A stretch of 20,385 nucleotides of DNA. It comes from Bondarzewia mesenterica (lineage: Eukaryota; Basidiomycota; Agaricomycetes; Russulales; Bondarzewiaceae). A model generated the notes under the pieces. The model was not told the origin of the DNA and searched no databases. It worked only from the letters and a program-made list of their open reading frames with translations. The stretch spans positions 1 through 20,385 of the forward strand of contig SGPL01000578.1 in assembly GCA_004802705.1 (NCBI GenBank), written 5' to 3'. Shown here piece by piece: positions 9,794-19,653 of this stretch (the first letter of the stretch is position 1; each line of letters begins with the position of its first letter). The translations under genes and the position numbers were made by a program.

Positions 9794-10198
9794 ACAGAGT
9801 ACTGCTTACCTCTGATCGAAATTATTGCGATACTGCCCTGATGATCAATGTCTCTTCATCATCTCATTCAGAGGGTACCCATTGCAGTCCTCTGAATATT
9901 GTTCAGATACATACCCACCAATCAATTGAGGCAGCCATACCATCTTTCATGAATCCAAGCTGGTCGTCGACGCATTGAAAGTGGAAAGCTGTGGAAAGAT
10001 CCTGGCATATGTAAAATCCAATTGGCCCATCATTGTCTGCTACTCGTACAAGAGAACCTTGCTCGGACTCTCAGATCTCACTTGTAGCAAAGCAAACTCA
10101 ATCGTGCAGAGGTATGTAGTAAAAAAAAAAGCAATCAAGTAGTCGATAAATAAAGTAGCAGTGTACACAATAAAATACAGACGCCAACAACGACCCAA
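9794..10198. other. Convergent intergenic region, ERG2 / H2B
   Basis: The 405 bp between two stop codons contain no convincing gene. There is an A10 run near 10120-10130, and AATAAA-like strings near 10147-10175 that fit 3' end formation for either gene. Nothing else stands out. Confidence 0.5.
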
Positions 10199-10862
10199 TT
10201 ACTTCGCACCAGCGCTCGTCGAAAACTAGGATGAAAGAAGATCAGAGGATGATGCATACAGAAAATTTGTTAACACACCTTTGTTACCGACTTCGTGCCT
10301 TCCGAGATGGCGTGCTTCGAAAGTTCGCCTGGGAGGATGAGACGGACTGCAGTCTGAATTTCCCGTGAAGAAATAGTTGATTTTTTAGAGTACGCGGCCA
10401 GTTCTGAGGGACACATGAGAATGTTAAACAAATGAAAGCCAAACATTAAAAACATGTTGTAAACTCACTGGATGCCTCCGTTGCAATGCGTTCGAAGATA
10501 TCATTGACGAATCTTTAAATTGGGTGAGTAAGTCGGTACGGATTGAGTAAGACTTTAAACTTACGAGTTGAGAATGGCCATGGCCTTGTTGGAGATACCA
10601 GTGTCAGGGTGGACCTGCTTGAGGACTGAATATGATGTTAGATCATGATGCCACGCCACCAAAACAGAGAAAGCGTACCCTTGTAAATGTAAGACGAGTA
10701 CGTCTCTTTGCGGGCCTTGCGCCTCTTTTTCTTCTCTTCACCATCACCGCCAGACTTGGCGGCCTTCTTCGTTGCCTTGGAGGCCTCGGTGGTCTTAGCA
10801 GGGGCCTTGGATGCGGTAGAAGCGGGGGCTTTGCCAGCAGTGGAAGCGGGTTTGGGTGCCAT
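10199..10862 (-). CDS. H2B: Histone H2B
   Basis: H2B is a core nucleosome histone. Five exons (10862-10679, 10625-10565, 10512-10469, 10403-10279, 10225-10199) assemble to about 146 aa with matching phases at each junction. The Lys/Ala-rich tail starts [15 protein letters not shown]. Exon 1 ends in [18 protein letters not shown], followed by [38 protein letters not shown] and [20 protein letters not shown]. The AVTK-type ubiquitin-acceptor site appears as SVTK (Lys at about residue 138). The last exon is only 27 nt and encodes FSTSAGAK and the stop codon, so the final splice junction falls directly after that lysine. It is paired head to head with H2A across 353 bp, the usual arrangement in fungi, which allows balanced S-phase expression. 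Confidence 0.95.
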
Positions 10863-11794
<932 letters not shown>

Positions 11795-11975
11795 GATTTC
11801 GGATTTATCGTCTTTGCTGTCTACTGTATTGTCTGTATTATTGGATCTTATAACATTATTTTTCTCTTCATTGAATAACGGTCTCGAGTGAGGTGCTAGA
11901 TGTCTCTGCGAAGTGCAGCTGTGCGTGCCTGAGCACCATTCACCGTCGTGGGTTTTCTTTAGTGTGATTTGTCCG

Positions 11976-11997
11976 GAAACTCCGCAAGCGGAGTTTC
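11976..11997. repeat. Perfect inverted repeat, 9-bp arms, 4-nt loop
   Basis: GAAACTCCG (11976-11984) and CGGAGTTTC (11989-11997) are exact reverse complements around CAAG. It lies about 180 bp after the H2A stop codon. It does not match the metazoan histone 3' stem-loop consensus. Confidence 0.65.
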
Positions 11998-12087
11998 AAT
12001 GAGATTTTTATATTTCTGCGCGCGTCGCGCTCAAGCTTTTTTTCCAACCACGACAGCTCGAAAGCCGCGAGGCTCACACCGCACAAG

Positions 12088-12300
12088 ATGTCTTGCACGT
12101 CTATCTCTATCGTGAGCGGGCTAAGGTCTGAGTATGCATTGTCCTCCTCGTTGAGCCCTAGCAGAGCTTGGCTTTAATGGGCCGAACGACGTACCAGAAA
12201 TGCGCCGCGGGACTGCTTGCGAACCAACGACCTCGAACATGGCTCAGAAGCCGTCGACGAGAGAGGGAGCACGTTCTTAGGCTTGGCACGCGTCGTGAGG
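12088..12300 (+). other. Possible small spliced reading frame (uncertain)
   Basis: An ATG at 12088 opens MSCTSISI. A plausible 50-nt intron (GTGAGC at 12112 to CTAG at 12161) leads in frame to a basic segment with MGRTTYQKCAAGLLANQ, ending at a GTACGT donor near 12306. I do not recognise the product, the downstream exon cannot be placed, and chance is a serious alternative. If real, it would break the strict strand alternation of the window. Confidence 0.15.
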
Positions 12301-13368
12301 ACTGGGTACGTATGTTGTTTCTCCCATGTCATCACCGTCTCTCATACCTTGCTTTGCTATCGCGTCGACGCTTGGGCGCGAGTGTATACTTCGCCGGTAA
12401 GCCAAGGATGTGACCATGATTCTGCCTGTCTTACCTATCAATGGGAACCCTCGCAATTGAGCATCGTGCGCGTGACTTTTGCTGCCCGCAAATCGTTACG
12501 GTCGGACATTGTGCTCGACTCTGGCTCGAGATCGAATAGACTGATCTTGAGTCAGAGGTGGCGTATGAGGCAGACTTCTAGGTGTGGAGACGGTGTGCTG
12601 GGGGTGCGCGCCCTTGAGTTCACTTCGCGGCTCATGGTTAGATCCTTCACCACAGGGTGTGGAGTCATCATGAAACTCGATTCAGACTACTCTTGGGCTG
12701 TCTTGGCACAATAATTTTTTGTTTTTATTACACTCTTCGTGAGTGTTTGCCGGTGTCCGCTGTGGTCATTCAATTTGCCTATGTATTATGTCTTGTGTGT
12801 TTGGTTCGTTCGAGTTTCCTCGCTGCATCAATTGGAGATTTTTTTTTGTGATGACAGTCCCCCGTCGTGGTTGTATTTCCTCCTCAATTCCCATCTGGGT
12901 CAAGTGAGCGCATTCTCTGGGATTATGGTGACAACAAAGCTTTCATGCTTCCGCATTCTCCGCTGGCACTTGCTGACCATCACGAGTGTCATTCGAAGTA
13001 AATATATCATGTGCAACACATCTCTGAATAAAAGCTCGTAGCTTGTCCTGACTTTGAACTCAATTCGCCGTGCGAGAGACGATACGGACATCCTGCGGAC
13101 ATTCATGCGAGAGAACGAAGTCATTTGATCCATGAGGTGTGCATGATTAAATTTACTTGGTTCGGTCTTCCTAGAGCACCCTTTCGAAACAACCAAATGT
13201 ATTGCAGACGTTGGAGGATGCGTACATACCACACTGGATGCCCGTTATATGTTACAAAGCCTAGCAGAATCATAGTAAAACAATCAGGGATTCGGAAACT
13301 CTCGTGAACTCTTCATTTTCATGAGCATGACCAATGGAACCATCCAGGACAGGAAGGGGCCTAATGTT

Positions 13369-16300
13369 TCAAAGCCACATGCTCCAAGCAATCAGCACAA
13401 CCGGAACGACAGAGATCATCTCACCGAGACCTGCATACTGAGGCGCGATCCGCACGCGCACGAATGCGCCGGCCGCGAATAGGATCGCGACCAGGTTGTA
13501 CACGAACGCCCACACAAAGTTGATCGCGATCCTGCGCACTGCACCTTTGGAGACATCGAAGACGGTCCGCAAGCTACGCGCGAGGTCAGTTGCGTCCGAG
13601 GCGTCGAGAAAGACAACGTCCGCCGCGCTCAGCGCAATGTCCGTCCCGGAACTCAGCGACACGCCGACGTCGGCCTGCGCGAGCGCGAGGCTGTCGTTCG
13701 TCCCGTCGCCAATGAACATGACAGTAGTCTTGTCCTTGCGGTTCCTGCCCTCGCCAGAGGTGCCCGCCTGCAGAGCGCGCACACGCTCCTGCTTCGCCTG
13801 CGGTAGACATCCGCCTATGGCGTGGTCCTGCTGAATCCCGAGTTTCTCGGCGATAGCACGTACGACACCCCGCTCGTCCCCGCTGACGATGTAGATGTCA
13901 ATACCATGCTCTTTCAAAAGCTGCATAGCGGCGCTCGTGCTCGGTCGGATGGTATCTGCTAGGCCGAATGTAGCAATGAGGTCTGAGTGATAGGTAACGG
14001 CGAACAGCGTGAGGACTTTGCTCTGCATAGCCCTGATAGTGGGAGCGTCTGAAATATCGNGCCAAGATACGTTGCCTCCACGGATGCACATTCGTCCGTC
14101 CAGCGCTTCGATACCCTTGCCAGGGATTTCGTGTACGTCCTTCAATTGAGCTTCTATAGCATTTGGATAAGCGTTTCGTAGAAACTCTGCCACAGCTCGA
14201 GCGACGGGGTGGCGACTGCTCGAGACGAGACCCAGGATTAATTCAACACAATCTTCCCGCAAGATGTGAGACTCCACCACGGAGAGCTTTCCTGTCGTCA
14301 AAGTACCTGTCTTGTCGAACACAGCTACGCTCGTGTTCTTTGCATACTGCACAGCCTGTACAGACTGAAGTACGCGAGCGGTGAGTAAACAGTAGATGAA
14401 AGAAATGCCTCTCGCACAAACCTTAAACAGCACCCCCTCCTTTGCAGAAACGGCAGCAGATATGACTACGACCATGGGAACACACAGGACTAAAGCACAC
14501 GGACAAGAAATGACGAGGACAGAAATGGAGTATCTGAGCGCAGCGATGCCCGCTGAACTAGCGCTCTGGTGTTGCACACGCATTCCAACGGCCATCCAGA
14601 CGCCGAAGACCACTATGGATAATACCAGGACCATAGGCGCCAGATACGAGGCTACGCGGTCGGCAAGGTCCTGCACGGGAAGTCGCGAAACCTGAACGTC
14701 GAGCAAAAGCCTACCAATATCGGAAACAGTATTGTCGGAGGGTATACGATGAACGACCATATCTAGTACTCCATGAAGGTTAAGGCTTCCCGCGGTCAAC
14801 TGAGAACCTTCGCTCTTTTCCACCGGCAAGTGCTCGCCGGTAATAGAAGACTCGTCAACTTGGCTAGTACCCCGTACGACAGCGCCATCCGTAGGAACTA
14901 GCGTATCCGGGGACACTCGCAGGATATCATCTATATGGACCAGCTCCGCGGAGATGATGGAAATGGAGCCATTCGGGTCCACCAAGTCCACAGTTTCTGC
15001 CTGCAGAGCTCTGATATCGTCCAAGGCAGACGTAGCCCGCCTACGTGCATACGCAGAAATTAAGCGGCCAAGGATGATCAGTGTGATGAGCAGCGTCGGG
15101 GTCTCAAAAAAGGGTTCAGAGAACGGCCGACCGGCGACCTGCATGAAGAACGCAACGACAGAGAAGAGGTAGGCGATAGTAGAACTGACGACAACAAGGA
15201 GATCCATATCTATGAGGCGCTGGAAGAAAAGAGAACGTAGCGCAGAAGAATACAGTGGGACTGCGATGAACGATTGGATAAGCGTGGCGAGAGCGAGTGA
15301 ACATCCACCGTATACCTTCGGCCTATGGGGAAGGGGCGCCCATGCAAAAACAAGGACGGGAATGCATAAAATGGCCGACATAATTGTGCGACGGAGGAGC
15401 GCTAAGAGCTCCTTGGATGCTTGTTCTCCAGCTTTCAGCTTCGGAGTAGGCAGATAAGTGCCTTCCCAGGGAGAAAAGGCTGCAAGGACGGAACGAGGTT
15501 GGATGATGGATTGATCATACTCGATGTCCAATACGGTTTCCATTCCGAAACGTTTCACGGCCTTGACCATCACACCCGTGGGCAGATCTATCTTCTCCCA
15601 GAACACGTCCGCAGCGGCAGGGATGCTGATGCGCATGATCTTGCTATCCCTCTCAACCTTTATCTCCTGAACGATGGCACATCTGAAGCCTGTAAGTTGA
15701 GTGGCACGCTTGGCAATGGTATCAGGAGAAATGATTGCCTCCCTGTACAACAGTGTAGCCTGATCAGTAAAACTGTTAACTTTGGCGTCTGTTATGGATG
15801 GAATGGTGAGAAGGGCTCTCGTGAGCTTCCTGGCACACGAAGGACAATCCATGCCGTGAACTGACATGACCAGCGTCCTGGTCTTGGAAGGACCTTGTTC
15901 GAGCATCATCTCCTCGGCTGGAGAGGAACGCTTCGAGTCCATCCCAGAATAAGAAGAGCGACGAGAGCAAGTCTTGGCCTTGCGGGAGAAACTCTGGATG
16001 TCCTTCTTGGCCTCGAGATCCGGCGAAGTTTCCTTGTGGTGTTGGTGATGGCTAGTGCGGAGGGACTTCTCATGCCAATCGATGAGACAACAACAGGCCG
16101 CCTCGAAAAAACGACCGAATGTGTTCTCCAAACCACACCCACCGGAGCGGCCGTGGGTATCGCCATGCATGCTGTGAAAATTCGACGCGCGCCCATTATC
16201 ACACGAGCTACGGCGAATGATGCGACGACGAATAGTTGGTTTAGGGCATCCGTCGTCATCGCAGCATTTTTCATCTCGCTCGCGAACTGCTGAAAGGTCA

Positions 16301-16913
16301 TGAGGACATAAGACACCTCAGGTAGACAAATCATATAGTACAAAAAAAAATACTAACCATGAGGAATCGTCTCAGAGTCCGCGCAGCAGCCTCCAGCTGG
16401 CTTGGGCGGGGCCACGTCGCCACCAGGGCAACAATCCTCCTTGCAATCCTCCTTGGACGAAGGCACGCAGTCAGAGCAGCAATCGTCATCCTTATCGGGC
16501 TGGGTGCAGCATGCTTCTATTTAAATAATTGGCATGAATATCGTACCAGGCGTACTGGTCGGAGACTTGCCCGCCAAAGTGTCGCTGTTGGGCATGCAAC
16601 AGCCGCTGGGCCGACCAAGCGCCCTCTCGCATCCTCCATTACCATCGGGGATGCACTCGCCTACGACAATGGCAATCTCATGGTCGCCATGTGTGTTTGG
16701 AGCACAACAGTCATTCTGGCAAGAACAGTGGCTGACGGACTCGGAAGCATCGTCCTGAGTGCAGTCGCGATCTCTGGTAGACTCGACATCGTCTGGCTTA
16801 GGGGCATTCTGCATCGTGAGGGTCATTGTAGGGAAGACGTTGAAGATAGGAAGCGTGGAAATGGGGATACTTATAGCTTCACTAGAGCGTGCGGTGGAAG
16901 CCTCATGGGCCAT
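13369..16913 (-). CDS. Copper-type P1B ATPase with Cys-rich N-terminus (CrpA/Crp1-like)
   Basis: This is a heavy-metal pumping P-type ATPase. Exons are 16913-16556, 16516-16358, 16289-14422 and 14364-13369, giving about 1126 aa. The first 290 residues hold about 28 cysteines, many as CC pairs. One HMA domain follows with GMDCPSC (Cys321, Cys324). The actuator TGE is at 656-658, the metal-site SCPCAL in TM6 (Cys768, Cys770), phosphorylation motif DKTGTLT (Asp812), the HP pair at 847-848, the hinge GDGTND at 1014-1019, and Tyr-Asn in TM7 at 1084-1085. CPC and YN point to Cu(I)/Ag(I). The TM8 site differs from the usual MxxSS. The last intron (14365-14421) is 57 nt, in frame and free of stops, so simple ORF calling reads through it; removing it gives the standard spacing before DKTGT. 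The intron 1 end is uncertain (30 or 39 nt). Position 14060 is N (one unknown residue). Resistance to excess copper is the likely role. Confidence 0.87.
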
Positions 16914-17631
16914 GGTAAGAGCCTAGAGGCGTCAGAGCCTGAACGGCCTGACCCGATGCCCTTCCTCGCCAATGTTTGCCTCGTATCTCCCCATGACTTC
17001 GTATCATAAAAGTGCCACCTGAAATTATTCGCAAGTTTCCGTTCTGAGGTGGATCCTGTGGGTCAGAATGGTCATTTTCACAAAATCGAACGAGCTACAA
17101 CCCTCGCAAGTCCAGAACTTCTGGGAATTGGAAAGAATTCGAAGTGCCAGAGCAGTGTGTACATGCACACGGCTTCTCGGCAGGTACAGGAGCTCAAAGT
17201 TGACGGCAGCGTCCGCTGACGCTTTCACTTTCGTTTCAGCTTACCTAAGGACCAGGGCCGGATTCCGGCAAACCAACGTTCAGATAGTCTCCCAAATCTC
17301 CCCGCCGAGGCAGCCTGATGGCCACTCCCAGTCAACTGTCAACGTTGTCAACCTTCGCGCCTCAGGATCCTCCTGTTTGCCTTCAGACACGGTTATCGCG
17401 AGGTACTACGAAGGCTTCAATTGAAGGAAGTGTCTACAACCTGCTGCCGGGAGACTAAGCCCACTGTCCTCTGCTGGCTTCCAAGACTTGACCCTGCCTG
17501 GGCTATCACCCCCATCCTCGTGGCGGATCCTACTATGATATAGCACTCAGTCGCTCGATCTCGCTTTACGGCTTGTTTATAGACACCTGATCCCTCTGCC
17601 TCGTACTCCCACTCACTCTTCATTCAATTCC
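16914..17631. promoter_or_regulatory. Divergent intergenic region, P1B ATPase / zinc-finger remnant
   Basis: These 718 bp lie before the copper-pump start and before the degenerate zinc-finger frame. I looked for Ace1/Mac1-type copper elements by eye and found no convincing match. A short frame at 17319 (MATPSQLSTLSTFAP...) stays open for 45 codons but cannot be joined in phase to the zinc-finger frame with the splice sites I see. The stretch before 17632 is pyrimidine-rich, as expected of a leader. Confidence 0.4.
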
Positions 17632-17949
17632 GTGTCAAGCTCGTACCTCACATCTAGGCTTCCTTTCCCGTTGACTGCGGCCGGCCAACAAACATACCTG
17701 AGTCCGCGTTATTCCCATCCTCACTCGGTACAGTATGCAGATCCTGCTCAAATGCACTACGACGACGCCAGCTGGGACACCCCCATCGCCGAATCGAGGC
17801 ATAAGATACAAGCTTGCCATCTCTGCCCGCGGTCGTTCAACAGGCCCAAAGGACTCGCGATACGTGTCAAGTCGCACAAGCGCAGGCTCGAAATGCAGTC
17901 TGGCGGTGACGCTCGCAAGAACGATAAGTCGACCAGACGTGCCAGGTAG
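17632..17949 (+). pseudogene. Decayed C2H2 zinc-finger protein gene
   Basis: The frame encodes a Ser/Tyr/Pro-rich N-terminus (TYLSPRYSHPHSVQYADPAQ) and one zinc finger: CHLCPRSFNRPKGLAIRVKS, then HKRR. The two cysteines and the last His fit C-x2-C-x12-H-x3-H, but the first His position is Arg. There is no ATG where the leader ends; the codon there is GTG (17632), and the first in-frame ATG is at 17754. A TAG at 17947-17949 ends the frame although the same reading continues with coding-like residues (AKRGQARADASVIPTTLDLD). Relatives in mushrooms are single-finger proteins with RSFNRPEGLARHV-like fingers. Loss of start, ligand and frame together suggests a pseudogene. A functional short protein from 17754, or a gene with unusual introns, remains possible. 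Confidence 0.5.
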
Positions 17950-18525
17950 GCGAAAAGGGGGCAGGCGAGAGCGGACGCGAGCGTTATCCCCACGACGTTG
18001 GATCTGGACCTGTCAAAGCATCCCCGCAGTCGCAGATCGTGAACAGCGTCGAGCTCGGAGACGGTGGCGGTTATGATCGCTTCAATATTCGTGCGCTCGA
18101 CAATAACTTGCCTCCAGTCTTCAGTTCTATCTTTTTGCTTCCCTTCTACAAATTCCCTCTTCATAACGGCTATAATCGACCACGGCACTTGCGCACGGTG
18201 CGTTGAACTCGCATTCCTAACATATTTGGCTACATATTCACTGTTCCTATTTTTTGACCACAGACCTTACCATATAAATTCGCTCATCACAGGCGAGGAT
18301 TACTCTGATCGAAAGCCAACGTCCAGCTTGTTCGGCGAGGTTTCTGCAGGTCCGACTTCTACTGGATTGGACGACCCGGAGGAGATCTTGAGCAAGAGCG
18401 GACCTACACCCTTTCTCACGCTGCTGGACGGGTCGAAGTGTTGCCGTTTGTGCAGTCGGTGCTCACATAGGATGCTCACGCACGCTAGGCAGCCTTTCTG
18501 TTCTACTTCAGAAGCATCATTCTAA
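17950..18525 (+). other. Coding-like debris downstream of the zinc-finger remnant
   Basis: Beyond the TAG the same frame runs on for about 30 codons to a TGA near 18038. A second frame then reads SPQSQIVNSVELGDGGGYDR and on toward 18200. A third, after a CACAG acceptor at 18288-18292, reads GEDYSDRKPTSSLFGEV and LDDPEEILSKSGPTPFLTLL to a stop at 18523-18525. Residue use looks protein-like in each piece, but I could not link them with in-phase introns. They may be the broken C-terminal part of the zinc-finger gene. Confidence 0.35.
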
Positions 18526-19653
18526 TCTCGGCATCGCTTTCTGGTACCGACATCCGGGACTATGTCAGACCTTGTTCTTTTTTTTCTTTTTTTGTTTGCT
18601 TTTCTTCCTGAAAACTCACATATTCCACTCGCATCTGTCCTCATTCACCCTTTTCTATGGCGCGCAACGATGACAATGTATTGAGACATTCAATCATGCT
18701 CGATCATGCATCGCTTTTCGTCTCCGTTTCGCTCCTGCCTGGACCGCCCGACCGTATACCGTTATTTATACGCACGATGACCCCAGCGTAGCCATTCGAA
18801 GTTGGTGGTGGTGTCAGACTCACCGTAAACCGTAACATTGGTCGTCTAGGATCAGACTTGGACCATGAATTGGAACTTAAGTACGGGTCTTGAATATAAG
18901 ATGTAGGGACTCGGATGGATGGGTGGGTGGAAGGGTGGCGGACGAAATTCGATGATTGCGGATTTGATTTCATGTTGTCTGATTCGGAGATCCTCCAACG
19001 TGAGCGCCGGTATTCGATTCGAGAATGTCGTGCGCATCGACATGTCATGCACCCACTGGCGAATCGAAGACGGCATTCGACTCTCGGACAACACACCTCT
19101 TTGGCTGGGGAGTCCCCGTGCGGCACGGACGCGATGTGTCTCTGTCGGGGGACGGTTCACACTTCACGTCGGATTGGTCGACGGCCGGTGCTCCTACTGA
19201 CTGACTGACTCACTTACATCTAGCCCCGTGCTATGCAGTCTGAGCGCAGTATTCGTGTTTCCAATTGAACGCCGATTCATTACTAACTTCGTCTCAGCAA
19301 TTTTCAGACTGGAGAATAGGTTTGATTGGATTGCGTGCTGCGGACACGTGGAGTAAGTATATAAACGGACTCGTTAGTACGCCGCTCGAATGTAGAGAGC
19401 GTGGCAAAGCTGAGGTGACAATAGGCTGGTGGCTGCGGTGAAGATACACGTCGCTGTCTTTGTGGGGAACAGTGTCGCACGGTAGGACAGTGACTTTGCG
19501 GGCATTGGGAAGACGAGTACTGGAATACACCATGGTTCATACCGCACTGGAGAAAGTCAGGATGTCAGCTATAATGTGGAAGGGAAAAATCTAAGGAAAG
19601 GCCAAAAGAAAACAAATACTGACTAAGATATGAACAGTACTTCGACACCTGGA
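18526..19653. other. Convergent intergenic region, zinc-finger remnant / WD40 gene
   Basis: This 1.1-kb stretch holds T-rich spacer (18575-18610), a short CTGA microsatellite near 19197-19209 and a GAT-rich run near 19660. A minus-strand frame at 18704-19126 (140 codons, Arg/Ser/Pro-rich) is open but unlike any family I know. No mobile-element ends were seen. Confidence 0.4.

Larger units (their letters stand above)
11795..13368. other. Long convergent intergenic region, H2A / P1B ATPase
   Basis: The 1.57 kb between H2A and the ATPase stop codon hold the H2A 3' end, a perfect 9-bp-arm hairpin at 11976-11997, a possible small spliced reading frame at 12088-12300, and T-rich spacer toward 12860. 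Larger open frames here, such as 12217-12714, lack recognisable motifs and have no ordinary amino-acid pattern. I see no tRNA or transposon remnant. Confidence 0.45.

Noticed and set aside
11976..11997. Metazoan-type histone mRNA 3' stem-loop
   Set aside because: The sequence does not match the conserved 6-bp stem consensus, and it lies too far from the stop codon.
12217..12714. Plus-strand open frame of 165 codons
   Set aside because: No recognisable motif, unusual residue mix, and no splice or neighbour support; it may overlap the weak spliced frame at 12088.
16914..17631. Copper-responsive promoter element before the P1B ATPase
   Set aside because: No string matched the Ace1- or Mac1-type consensus convincingly when read by eye.
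18704..19126. Minus-strand open frame of 140 codons
   Set aside because: Arg/Ser/Pro-rich with no known family; overlapping frames on both strands are also open, so chance is likely.
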